The notes beneath the pieces were generated by a model. It had not been told where the DNA came from and did not search any database. It saw nothing but the letters and a program-made list of their open reading frames with translations. A program made the translations under genes and the position numbers. Shown here in pieces: positions 8,113 through 15,490 of a DNA stretch of 34,032 nt. The stretch's first letter is position 1, and each line of letters starts with the position of its first letter. Location: positions 1-34,032 of the forward strand of contig JAKCCP010000303.1 of the NCBI GenBank assembly GCA_021841985.1, given 5' to 3'. The stretch comes from Pseudomonadota bacterium (GTDB taxonomy: Bacteria; Pseudomonadota; Alphaproteobacteria; Acetobacterales; Acetobacteraceae).

Positions 8113-8431
8113 GCTGCTGCTCCTGCGAAATCCATTCGGGAGACGGGCGCTTCATAGACACTAAAACACCCGCGCGCGCCAAACCCGGCGGGCGGCGCCG
8201 TCAAGGTGATATCGTCCCCTATAGGACATTATCAACCTTCCCGGCAATGGCTTGGCGGCCGGCGCGGCAAATCGGCAACACCTCTGACAATTCCGAACCC
8301 AGGGTTGACTTCGCGCCGGGGAAGGAAAATGTCTGTTCGGGTGAAGACTCGATTTAGACTCGGCAGCAAGGGCCGGGTCAGGTGGCAACCCGAGCTGGGG
8401 TCGGCCGCCGCACTCAAGATGAGGTGGAATG
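8113..8431. other. Divergent ispH/dxs intergenic region
   Basis: This should carry the promoters of both ispH (-) and dxs (+), but no strong consensus pair is visible. Points of note: a short AT-rich patch around 8205-8232 containing CCTATAGG; a TTGACT at 8305-8310 on the plus strand without a good -10 partner; and a 36-codon open frame (8329-8439) that begins after GGGGAAGGA and ends inside the first codons of dxs. That frame could be a leader peptide or chance. Confidence 0.4.
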
Positions 8432-10351
8432 ATGCCTAAGCTCCAGACGCCGGTTCTGGATCGCGTGAACGAACCGCGCGATTTGCGTAATTTTTCCACC
8501 GAGCAGCTCCGCCAGCTCGCCGCCGAGCTGCGCGCCGAGCTGGTGGACGCGGTCTCGGTCACGGGGGGCCATCTCGGCGCCTCGCTCGGCGTCGTGGAAC
8601 TCACGGTGGCGCTGCACGCGGTGTTCGAGACCCCGGATGACCGGCTGATCTGGGATGTCGGCCACCAGGCCTATCCGCACAAGATTTTGACCGGCAGACG
8701 CGATCGCATCCGCACGCTGCGCCAGGGCGGCGGGCTTTCGGGCTTCACCCGGCGCGCCGAGAGCGAATATGATCCGTTCGGCGCTGCCCATTCCTCGACC
8801 TCGATCTCGGCCGGCCTCGGCATGGCGGTGGCGCGCGACCTCAAGGGCGAGAGCCGCCATGTCATTTGCGTCATTGGCGATGGCGCGATGAGCGCCGGGA
8901 TGGCCTATGAGGCAATGAACAATGCCGGGGCGCGGCACTCGCGCCTGATCGTCATCCTCAACGACAACGACATGTCGATCGCCCCCCCCGTGGGGGCGAT
9001 GAGCGCCTATCTCTCGCGCCTGATCTCGTCCCGCAGCTTTCTCTCGCTCCGCGAACTCGCCGCCCGCATGGCGCGCCATTTTCCTCGCGGCATCGAGCGC
9101 ACGGCGCGGCGGGCGGAGGAGTTCGCCCGCGGCATCCTGACCGGCGGCACCTTGTTCGAGGAGATGGGATTTTATTATGTCGGCCCGGTCGACGGTCATA
9201 ATCTCGACCATCTGCTGCCGGTGCTGCGCAATGTCCGCGAGGCCGAGGATCGCGGCCCGATCCTGCTGCACGTCGTGACGCAGAAAGGCAAGGGCTATGC
9301 CCCGGCCGAAGCGGCGCCGGACAAATATCACGGCGTTTCAAAATTCAACGTCATTACCGGCGAGCAGGCCAAGGCGCCGCCCGGCCCGCCTTCCTACACG
9401 CGCGTCTTCGCCGACGCCCTGATCCGCGAGGCGGAAAAAAACCCCCGTATCGTCGCGATCACCGCGGCGATGCCGTCCGGCACCGGGCTCGACCGCTTCG
9501 CCGCGCGCTTTCCCGATCGCTGTTTCGATGTCGGCATCGCCGAGCAGCACGCCGTGACCTTCGCCGCCGGCCTCGCCGCCGAGGGCATGGCGCCGTTCTG
9601 CGCGATCTATTCGACCTTCCTGCAGCGCGCCTATGACCAGGTGGTGCACGACGTCGCCATCCAGTCGCTGCCGGTGCGCTTTGCCATCGACCGTGCCGGC
9701 CTGGTCGGCGCCGATGGCGCGACCCATGCCGGGAGCTTCGATCTCGCCTATCTCGGCTGCCTGCCGGGCATGGTGCTGATGGCGCCCTCCGACGAGGCCG
9801 AACTGGTGCATATGGTCGCGACCGCCACGGCGATCGGCGATCGCCCCTCGGCCGTTCGCTATCCGCGTGGGGAAGGTTTCGGCGTGGCGCTGCCGAGCGT
9901 GGGCGAGGTGCTGCCGCTCGGGCGCGGGCGCATTCTGCGCGAGGGTGGCAAGATCGCCCTCCTGGCGCTCGGCACGCGGCTCGCCGAGGCGCTGAAGGCG
10001 GCCGACGAACTGGCCGCGCGCGGCCTGCCGGCAACCGTCGTCGACGCCCGCTTCGCCAAGCCGATCGACACCGCGCTGATCGAACAATTGGCGCGCCAGC
10101 ATGAAGTTATGGTGGTGATCGAGGAAGGTGCGATCGGTGGCTTTGCGGCCCAGGTGATGCAGCATCTGGCGCAGCGCGGCCTGCTTGATGGCGGGCTCAA
10201 GCTGCGGCCGATGACTTTGCCCGATCGCTTCCTTGACCACGACGCCCCGCGCGCCCAAATGGAGGCGGCGGGTCTGACCGCCAGTTCCATTGTCCAGACC
10301 GTGCTCGGCGCACTCGGCGTCGCGCGTGCCAAGATTGTTCCACTTCGCTGA
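8432..10351 (+). CDS. dxs: 1-deoxy-D-xylulose-5-phosphate synthase
   Basis: About 639 residues; condenses pyruvate and glyceraldehyde-3-phosphate with thiamine diphosphate to DXP, the entry step of the MEP pathway. Numbering from the first of two tandem ATGs (8429, 8432), seen: GGHLGASLG with His49, HSSTSIS with His121, the ThDP motif GDGAMSAG (150-157) ending at NDNDMS (178-183), and the transketolase-like domain with Glu372 in [11 protein letters not shown] prefer ATG 8432 because GAGG (8421-8424) is then 7 bases upstream; 8429 differs by one Met. It is followed after 13 bp by hpnM, so it appears to lead the hopanoid operon rather than the xseB-ispA context often seen for dxs. A hopanoid-dedicated copy is possible. 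Confidence 0.96.
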   Translation: MPKLQTPVLDRVNEPRDLRNFSTEQLRQLAAELRAELVDAVSVTGGHLGASLGVVELTVALHAVFETPDDRLIWDVGHQAYPHKILTGRRDRIRTLRQGGGLSGFTRRAESEYDPFGAAHSSTSISAGLGMAVARDLKGESRHVICVIGDGAMSAGMAYEAMNNAGARHSRLIVILNDNDMSIAPPVGAMSAYLSRLISSRSFLSLRELAARMARHFPRGIERTARRAEEFARGILTGGTLFEEMGFYYVGPVDGHNLDHLLPVLRNVREAEDRGPILLHVVTQKGKGYAPAEAAPDKYHGVSKFNVITGEQAKAPPGPPSYTRVFADALIREAEKNPRIVAITAAMPSGTGLDRFAARFPDRCFDVGIAEQHAVTFAAGLAAEGMAPFCAIYSTFLQRAYDQVVHDVAIQSLPVRFAIDRAGLVGADGATHAGSFDLAYLGCLPGMVLMAPSDEAELVHMVATATAIGDRPSAVRYPRGEGFGVALPSVGEVLPLGRGRILREGGKIALLALGTRLAEALKAADELAARGLPATVVDARFAKPIDTALIEQLARQHEVMVVIEEGAIGGFAAQVMQHLAQRGLLDGGLKLRPMTLPDRFLDHDAPRAQMEAAGLTASSIVQTVLGALGVARAKIVPLR

Positions 10352-10364
10352 AAAGTTGCCCAAT

Positions 10365-11003
10365 ATGACACATCGTCTCGCGCGCCGTGCCGCGCTGCGC
10401 CTTTCCCTGGCCGCACTGGCTGGTCTCGCTGCCTGGCCGGGCTTGGCCCAAGCGGCCGATGCCGCGGTGCTGGCGCCCATCCGCGCCCTCAATGAGGCGC
10501 TCGCCGCCGTTATCAAATCGGGCAAGGCGACGCCGTTTCCCGAGCGTTTCGCGACCCTGTCGCCGGTCGTGCGGCAGAGTTTCGACCTTCCCACCATCCT
10601 CCGTCTGGTGGTCGGGACGCGCTTCGCCGGGTTTCCGCCCGAGCTGCAGATGGCCCTGCTGGAGGAGTTCCACCGCTTCACGGTGGCCAGCTATGTCGCC
10701 AATTTCGATGGCAGCTCCAGCGAGAAACTCGAACTGCTGCCGGAAACCCGGCCGGTCGGCGCCGATCAGGTGGTGCGCACCCGGATCATCTTTTCGAAGG
10801 ATGATCCGGTGCGCGTCGATTACGTGATGCATAACGAGGGTGGCACCTGGCGGGCGGTGGACGTGCTGCTCGATGGCTCGATCAGCCGGGTCGCCGTGCA
10901 GCGCTCGGATTTCCGCCGTCTCCTCGAAACCGGCGGGGCGCCGGCGCTGATCGTGAGCCTCAGGAAGAAAGTCGCCGATCTCTCGGGCGGCACGATGCAA
11001 TAG
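10365..11003 (+). CDS. hpnM: Hopanoid-associated MlaC/Ttg2D-family protein HpnM
   Basis: A 212-residue exported protein of the toluene-tolerance Ttg2D / MlaC family, whose members carry phospholipids across the periplasm; the hopanoid-cluster branch is called HpnM. Seen: a signal peptide with basic residues (HRLARR), a hydrophobic core, and a likely cleavage after AQA near residue 30; then PIRALNEALAAVIKSG, FPERFATLSPVV, SFDLPTILRLVVG, and later YVMHNEGGTWRAVDVLLDGSIS, matching the family's conserved W-x-hhDhhhxG strand. I start at ATG 10365 because it gives a proper signal peptide and sits 13 bp after dxs. The next gene begins 6 bp later. The role in hopanoid traffic is inferred from family and context, not shown. 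Confidence 0.92.
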   Translation: MTHRLARRAALRLSLAALAGLAAWPGLAQAADAAVLAPIRALNEALAAVIKSGKATPFPERFATLSPVVRQSFDLPTILRLVVGTRFAGFPPELQMALLEEFHRFTVASYVANFDGSSSEKLELLPETRPVGADQVVRTRIIFSKDDPVRVDYVMHNEGGTWRAVDVLLDGSISRVAVQRSDFRRLLETGGAPALIVSLRKKVADLSGGTMQ

Positions 11004-11009
11004 TCGACC

Positions 11010-12149
11010 ATGCTCGGGGCGGCGGCGATCGCGGCGATTTTTTCGGGCCTTGGCCTCGCCCAGGGCGCGGCCGGGCTCGTTGCGCTCGAGCGTTTCATTG
11101 ACGCACCCACGATCACGGCGCTGGATTTGCCCCCGATCAGCGTGCTCAAGCCACTGCACGGCGAGGAGCCCGCGCTGGAGGCCGCACTCGCCTCGTTCCT
11201 GGCGCAGGATTATCCCGATTTCCAGGTGGTATTCGGCATCCAGAACCCCGCTGATCCGGCGCTCGCCGTGGTCGAGCGGCTGCGCCTGCGGTTTCCGGGG
11301 CGCGATATCGCCCTGGTGGTGGACGCAACCCAGCACGGCCGCAACCGGAAGATCGGCAATCTCATCAATATGCAGCGCGCGGCGCGCCACGATACCTTGG
11401 TGATCGCCGACGCCGATATCCATGTCGCCCCGGATTATCTGCGCAGCCTGGCCGCCGCCCTCGCCGAGCCCGGAACCGGGATGGTGACGACGCTCTATAC
11501 CGGTCTGCCGGTGCAGAACACGCTGGCCTCGCGCATGGGGGCGATGCAGATCAGCCAGGTCTTCCTGCCCGGCGTGCTGCTGGCGCGCGCGCTCGGGCGC
11601 GAGGACGGGCTGGGCGCGACCATGGCGCTTCGGCGCGCGACCCTCGATGCCGCTGGCGGTTTTGCCGCACTCGCCGATCTCATCGCCGATGACGCGGCGC
11701 TGGGCGCGCGGGTGCGCGCGCTCGGGCTGCATGTGCGGCTGGCCCGCACCGTGCCCGCGACCACCGTCGCGGAAAGCGGCTTTCGCGCGCTCTGCCACCA
11801 TGAGCTGCGCTGGGCGCGGGTCAACCGCTCGATCGCGCCACTCGGCTTTGCCGCCTCGTTGGTGCAGTATCCCCTGGCTTTCGCGCTGATGGCGCTGGCG
11901 CTGGCGCCGGCGGCGGGTTGGGCCGCTTCATGGTTGGTGTTCTGCTGGTTCTGCCGCGCCGCTATCATGCGTGGTGTCGATCGCCGGCTTGGCCTCGCCC
12001 CGCCCACGCCGCTCGGCCCGGCGGTGCTGCTGCTGCGCGATCTGCTCTCGGTCGCCGCCGTGGCCGCGAGCTTCACCGGCAACAAGGTGGTCTGGCGCGG
12101 CGAGATCGTCGAGGTCGATCACGCCTCCACTCTGTTGACGAAGACCTGA
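11010..12149 (+). CDS. hpnI: Hopanoid glycosyltransferase HpnI
   Basis: A 379-residue membrane glycosyltransferase resembling ceramide glucosyltransferase (GT2/GT21 type). In the pathway worked out in Burkholderia, HpnI adds N-acetylglucosamine to bacteriohopanetetrol. Seen: an N-terminal membrane segment (about 3-25); SVLKPLHGEEP; the metal-binding ADADIH with Asp134 and Asp136; a later acidic pair Asp227-Asp228 (LIADDAALG); the processive-type motif HELRW at 264-268; and C-terminal hydrophobic helices (about 280-320 and 335-355). All GT21-type motifs are present. It is 6 bp after hpnM and 19 bp before hpnJ, so almost certainly one transcript. Confidence 0.94.
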   Translation: MLGAAAIAAIFSGLGLAQGAAGLVALERFIDAPTITALDLPPISVLKPLHGEEPALEAALASFLAQDYPDFQVVFGIQNPADPALAVVERLRLRFPGRDIALVVDATQHGRNRKIGNLINMQRAARHDTLVIADADIHVAPDYLRSLAAALAEPGTGMVTTLYTGLPVQNTLASRMGAMQISQVFLPGVLLARALGREDGLGATMALRRATLDAAGGFAALADLIADDAALGARVRALGLHVRLARTVPATTVAESGFRALCHHELRWARVNRSIAPLGFAASLVQYPLAFALMALALAPAAGWAASWLVFCWFCRAAIMRGVDRRLGLAPPTPLGPAVLLLRDLLSVAAVAASFTGNKVVWRGEIVEVDHASTLLTKT

Positions 12150-12168
12150 AAAGGGATCCCTGGCCGCA

Positions 12169-13602
12169 ATGAAAAAAACCCTGTTCCTGCATCCCCCCTC
12201 CTTCGATGGCTTCGATGGCGGCGCGGGTTCGCGCTATCAGGCGCGGCGCGAAATCCGCTCCTTCTGGTTCCCGACCTGGCTCGCCCAGCCCGCCGCGCTG
12301 GTGCCGGGAAGCCGCCTGATCGATGCACCACCCGCCGGTATCGGGCTGGACGCGGTGCTGCGCGAGGCGGGGAATTACGAGCTTGCGGTGATCCACACCT
12401 CGACCCCTTCTTTCGCTTCCGATGCCAAGGTCGCGGCCGCGCTCAAGGAAAAAAACCCTCGGCTCGAAATCGGCTTCGTCGGCGCCAAGGTCGCGGTGCA
12501 GCCTGAGGAGAGCCTGCGTGATGCCCCGGCGATCGACTGGGTGGCACGCAACGAGTTCGATTTCACCGTCAAGGAAGCCGCCGAGGGCCGCGCGCGCGCC
12601 GCGATCGATGGGATTTCCTATCGCGATGGCGCAGGGGGCATCACGCATAACCGCGACCGCGCCATCCTCGAAGACATGGATCAGCTTCCCTTCGTCACCG
12701 AGGTCTATCACCGCGATCTCAGGATCGCGGACTATTTCATCGGCTATCTCAAACACCCCTATATCTCGCTCTACACCGGGCGCGGCTGCAAATCGCGCTG
12801 TACGTTCTGCCTCTGGCCGCAGACCGTGGGCGGGCATCGCTACCGGGTGCGCAGCGTCGGCCATGTCATCGAGGAAATCCGCCTCGCGAAATCGCTGTTC
12901 CCCGAGGTCCGGGAATTCTTCTTCGACGACGACACTTTTACCGACAACCTGCCGCGCGCCGAGGCGATCGCGCGCGAGCTGGGCAAACTCGGCGTCACTT
13001 GGTCATGCAACGCCAAGGCCAATGTGCCGCGCGAGACCTTGAAGGTTTTGAAGGATAACGGGCTGCGCCTGCTGCTCGTCGGCTACGAGAGCGGCAATCA
13101 GCGGATTTTGCACAACATCAAGAAGGGCATGCTGATCGAGGTCGCGAAGAAATTCTCCCGCGATTGCCGCGAGCTTGGGATAACCATCCACGGCACCTTC
13201 ATCATCGGGCTGCCCGGCGAAACCCGCGAAACCATAGAGGAGACCATCCGCTTCGCCATCGAGGTCAATCCGCACACGCTCCAGGTTTCCCTCGCCGCGC
13301 CCTATCCTGGCACGGAGCTTTATACCCAGGCGATGGCAAACGGCTGGCTCGATACCGCGCACGCCGAGCTGGTGGACGCGCACGGCCTACAGATCGCACC
13401 CCTCCATTATCCGCATCTCTCGCATACCGAAATGTTCGACAATCTCGAAACCTTCTACCGCCGCTTCTATTTCCGCGCGCCGAAAATCGCGTCAATCCTG
13501 GGCGAGATGCTGACCAGCCCGCAAATGATGGCGCGGCGGCTGCGCGAGGGGCGCGAGTTTTTCCAGTTCCTGCGCGAGCGCCAGGCCCAGAAAGCCGCCT
13601 GA
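12169..13602 (+). CDS. hpnJ: Hopanoid radical SAM protein HpnJ
   Basis: A 477-residue radical SAM enzyme with an N-terminal cobalamin-binding-like domain (about 1-150; LFLHPPSFDGFDGG, LAVIHTSTPS, IGFVGAKVAV) and the cluster motif CKSRCTFC (Cys207, Cys211, Cys214) in YTGRGCKSRCTFCLWPQT. Later blocks include FFDDDTFTDN, LLLVGYESGNQ and GTFIIGLPGET, all typical of HpnJ. In the known pathway HpnJ contracts the glucosamine ring of glucosaminyl-BHT to the cyclitol ether. Its expected partner HpnK, which deacetylates the N-acetylglucosaminyl hopanoid first, is not downstream: the next sequence is transposase debris. It therefore ends the operon here. Confidence 0.95.
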   Translation: MKKTLFLHPPSFDGFDGGAGSRYQARREIRSFWFPTWLAQPAALVPGSRLIDAPPAGIGLDAVLREAGNYELAVIHTSTPSFASDAKVAAALKEKNPRLEIGFVGAKVAVQPEESLRDAPAIDWVARNEFDFTVKEAAEGRARAAIDGISYRDGAGGITHNRDRAILEDMDQLPFVTEVYHRDLRIADYFIGYLKHPYISLYTGRGCKSRCTFCLWPQTVGGHRYRVRSVGHVIEEIRLAKSLFPEVREFFFDDDTFTDNLPRAEAIARELGKLGVTWSCNAKANVPRETLKVLKDNGLRLLLVGYESGNQRILHNIKKGMLIEVAKKFSRDCRELGITIHGTFIIGLPGETRETIEETIRFAIEVNPHTLQVSLAAPYPGTELYTQAMANGWLDTAHAELVDAHGLQIAPLHYPHLSHTEMFDNLETFYRRFYFRAPKIASILGEMLTSPQMMARRLREGREFFQFLRERQAQKAA

Positions 13603-13603
13603 A

Positions 13604-13906
13604 ACAGCGTCCACCCGCCACCCCGGTGTCACCTACTACGCCCTCGCCGAGGCGGTCTGGAATGCCGCCGAAAAGCGAAGAGAAGCCCACATCATCCACA
13701 GTTTCGGCCGCGCCGATCAAGTCGATCACGTCGCCCTCCAACGCTTGGTTCGCAGCATCAATCGCATGTTGGGTGAGGGTGAGAACGAGGTGCCGTCGAA
13801 AGATGTCGCTAGCACCGGGCGGGTCGATATCGCGGCCCGCCATCAAGCCGAGGGCCGGGGTATTGTTCAGCGAACAAAAGTCAGCCCAACGTCAGAGAAA
13901 TCCTAG
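13604..13906 (+). pseudogene. Remnant of an IS1634-like transposase N-terminus
   Basis: This frame is open to TAG 13904-13906 but has no start codon near its head. It reads GVTYYALAEAVW..., then IIHSFGRADQVDHVALQRL and VRSINRMLG. The YY-start, the (I/V)xSFGRAD element and the following helix resemble the N-terminal region of IS1634 / IS4-related transposases. The similarity fades after about 70 residues, and no DDE domain or terminal repeat is visible. It directly follows hpnJ, where hpnK might be expected. The identification is by pattern memory and is tentative. Confidence 0.4.
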
Positions 13907-13946
13907 GAAAACGCGGTTGGTGCTCGGAAGAGTGCCGCTGCCAGGA

Positions 13947-13977
13947 AGATACCCAGGGTCTGAAGCCCTGGGTATCT
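13947..13977 (-). terminator. Terminator hairpin downstream of the first Hsp20 gene
   Basis: A perfect 12-bp stem, AGATACCCAGGG (13947-13958) with CCCTGGGTATCT (13966-13977) around a 7-nt loop, starts 8 bp beyond the Hsp20 stop (13985). On the minus strand a modest T-rich stretch (TCTTCCT) follows. It most likely ends the Hsp20 transcript. Confidence 0.7.
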
Positions 13978-13984
13978 GCGAAGG

Positions 13985-14473
13985 TCAGCCGGCCTTGATC
14001 GCGATGCGCTTGGCCTTGTTCTGGCTCTCTGGCCGCTTCGGAAGCATCACGGTGAGAACCCCATTCTTGAACGCGGCCTCGATCTTGTCCGGATCCACGT
14101 CCACGCCGAGCTGGATCGAACGCTGGAACTTGCCGTGCCACCGCTCGGTATAGGTCGGCCTCTCGTTCTCGGATTTCTTTTCCCCCTTGAGCGTCAGCAC
14201 GTCGTCCTTCAGCGTGAGTTCGACGTCCTTCTCCTCCAGGCCAGGAAGTTCAGCCACCACGCGCACGTCCTTGTCCGTCTCGGACACCTCGACATGCGGC
14301 CACGCACCCATCCAGCCCCCCTGGGCAACGGGCAGATCAAAGCTACGCAGGAAGTCGTCGAATGTGCGGTTCATCTCGCGATGCAGCGCGAGAAACGGGT
14401 TTTCATCCCCGGAGTAACGGGACGCCGGCATGTTCCGGTTACGGCTCCAGGGCATCAGGCCTTTCACGTCCAT
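13985..14473 (-). CDS. Small heat-shock protein, Hsp20 family
   Basis: A 162-residue cytoplasmic ATP-independent holdase. Seen: a variable N-terminus with NPFLALHREMNRTFDDFLRSF; an alpha-crystallin domain (about 55-150) with PHVEVSETDKDVRVVAELPG and the signature AAFKNGVLTVMLPK; and a C-terminal IxI motif (IAI, 157-159) used for oligomer assembly. The start ATG 14473 has a near-perfect AGGAGG seven bases upstream. It lies 88 bp downstream of a second, divergent-type Hsp20 gene on the same strand, so the two may share a transcript or each have their own leader. Insertion-sequence remnants flank the pair. It belongs to the HSP18/Hsp20 class rather than the IbpA class. Confidence 0.93.
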   Translation of the reverse strand: MDVKGLMPWSRNRNMPASRYSGDENPFLALHREMNRTFDDFLRSFDLPVAQGGWMGAWPHVEVSETDKDVRVVAELPGLEEKDVELTLKDDVLTLKGEKKSENERPTYTERWHGKFQRSIQLGVDVDPDKIEAAFKNGVLTVMLPKRPESQNKAKRIAIKAG

Positions 14474-14561
14474 GACACACCTCCTTTAAGACGAACGGGA
14501 CGCGTGGACACCAGTTCGCTAGCGCCCACGCCGGCTGTTGGTTCGAATGACCGACCGCTGG

Positions 14562-15005
14562 CTAGGCCGCCTTGCTCTCGATCTGCTGCGGCTGATTGCT
14601 ATTCGCAATCTCGATGCGCCGCGGCTTCAAAGCCTCGGGCACCTCGCGGACCAGATCGATGCACAGCATGCCTTTCTCTAGGCTGGCGCCGGCAACCTTC
14701 ATGTAGTCGGCCAGGCTGAACTGGCGCTGGAAGGACCGTCCGGCGATCCCGCGGTGGAGATACTGGCCACCGTTCTGCTCGACCTTCTTGCCGGCAACAA
14801 CCAGCGAGTTCGGCTGCCAGGTGATCATCAGCTCATCCGGGGCGAACCCCGCGACGGCCAGCGTCACGCGGTACGCATCTTCGCCCGTCTTCTCGATGTT
14901 GTAAGGCGGGTAGTTGTCATCCGGGTTAAGACGCAGAGCGTCCTCGAACATCTGGTCGAAGCCGATCAGAGACCGGCTGAGCGGTGCAAGATCCATCATT
15001 CCCAT
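14562..15005 (-). CDS. Small heat-shock protein, IbpA-type
   Basis: A 147-residue IbpA-class small heat-shock protein that binds aggregating proteins. Seen: an N-terminus like IbpA (LAPLSRSLIGFDQMFEDAL), NYPPYNIEKTGEDAYRVTLA opening the alpha-crystallin domain (about 32-125), LHRGIAGRSFQRQFSLAD, KGMLCIDLVREVPEALKP, and the IEI motif (131-133). I start at ATG 15005 because a strong AGGAGGA sits seven bases upstream; the frame continues upstream to 15383, but that part is antisense to transposase debris. The leader carries TTGCTC next to the ribosome site, as in ROSE RNA thermometers, so heat control of translation is likely. The first 20 residues are more conserved with IbpA than the neighbouring Hsp20 is, so the two are not recent duplicates. 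Confidence 0.94.
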   Translation of the reverse strand: MGMMDLAPLSRSLIGFDQMFEDALRLNPDDNYPPYNIEKTGEDAYRVTLAVAGFAPDELMITWQPNSLVVAGKKVEQNGGQYLHRGIAGRSFQRQFSLADYMKVAGASLEKGMLCIDLVREVPEALKPRRIEIANSNQPQQIESKAA

Positions 15006-15085
15006 AGCCACATCCTCCTGTGAGCAACATGGATACGAGATCCGGAGCCCAATGGACTCCTCCCCAGCCCCCATAGGGCGTCTGG
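15006..15085 (-). promoter_or_regulatory. Candidate ROSE-type RNA thermometer in the IbpA-type leader
   Basis: On the minus strand the leader ends with TTGCTC (plus 15022-15027), two bases, then AGGAGGA (plus 15013-15019). In ROSE elements UUGCU pairs with AGGA of the ribosome site through a bulged G, and this exact pairing is possible here with a CAC loop. Short hairpins are visible further upstream in the leader (GGAT/ATCC and GGAG/CTCC arms). ROSE elements are well known in front of alphaproteobacterial Hsp20 genes. The fold was drawn by eye, not computed. Confidence 0.5.
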
Positions 15086-15091
15086 CGACCA

Positions 15092-15121
15092 AATAGCTAG
15101 TAGAGGCCAATCTGATTTCAA
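15092..15121 (-). promoter_or_regulatory. Candidate promoter of the IbpA-type Hsp20 gene
   Basis: On the minus strand a TTGAAA -35 (plus 15116-15121, preceded by C, hence CTTGAA as in heat-shock promoters) is followed after 18 bp by GCTATT (plus 15092-15097). Spacing and -10 fit sigma70 only weakly; the CTTG-type -35 would also suit RpoH, but the RpoH spacing is off. The leader would be roughly 80 nt, long enough for the thermometer. Confidence 0.35.
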
Positions 15122-15186
15122 GAGCGACACCCGAGTCTGCCGCGCAACAATCAACGTGAGAATCCGCGTCGATCAGGGTGAGAGTA

Positions 15187-15472
15187 TGGAGGCCTACTAT
15201 CTGCTGAGTTCGGCAATGACACCCGAGCGGTTCGGTGAAATCACCCGCGCGCACTGGGGCATTGAGAACCGGCTGCACTGGCGGCGGCATGTGAGCAGGA
15301 ACGAGGACTAGGCCCGCAACCGCATCGGACGTACCCGAGAACCTCGCGGTGCTGCGCCACATGGCACTGAACCTGCTGCGCAAGGAGCCATCTCGGCGTT
15401 CACTGCCGAAAAAAACTTGGATGCGCCACCCTCAGTGACGCTTCCCTGGCCAAAACCCTGGCTCAAGCCTGA
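15187..15472 (+). pseudogene. Decayed C-terminus of an ISAs1-family transposase
   Basis: Read across three frames, the sequence gives EAYYLLSSAMTPERFGE, then ITRAHWGIENRLHWRRHV and NED, then PENLAVLRHMALNLLRKEP, then KKLGCATLSDASLAKTLAQA before TGA 15470-15472. These are the C-terminal blocks of ISAs1-type transposases. Damage is visible: a frame change at about 15240; an in-frame TAG at 15309-15311 where the family often has Gln (CAG); another frame change before 15334; and another near the A-run at about 15407-15414. The N-terminal two thirds are absent. The right end of the element survives as a terminal repeat at 15476-15487. Confidence 0.8.
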
Positions 15473-15475
15473 AAA

Positions 15476-15487
15476 GCGATTGCCCTG
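15476..15487. mobile_element. Right terminal repeat of the decayed ISAs1-type element
   Basis: GCGATTGCCCTG lies four bases after the transposase stop. Read inward it is CAGGGCAATCGC, which fits the CAGGG-type termini of ISAs1 elements. No matching left end is visible in the window. The end falls only 3 bp from the stop codon of the DUF2076 gene (15491). Confidence 0.55.
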
Positions 15488-15490
15488 AGC

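Noticed and set aside
14528..14550. TTCGAAT preceded by GG, resembling a tRNA T-loop
   Set aside because: The flanking bases cannot form the 5-bp T stem, and no acceptor or anticodon arm is present, so it is not a tRNA or a tRNA-type attachment site.
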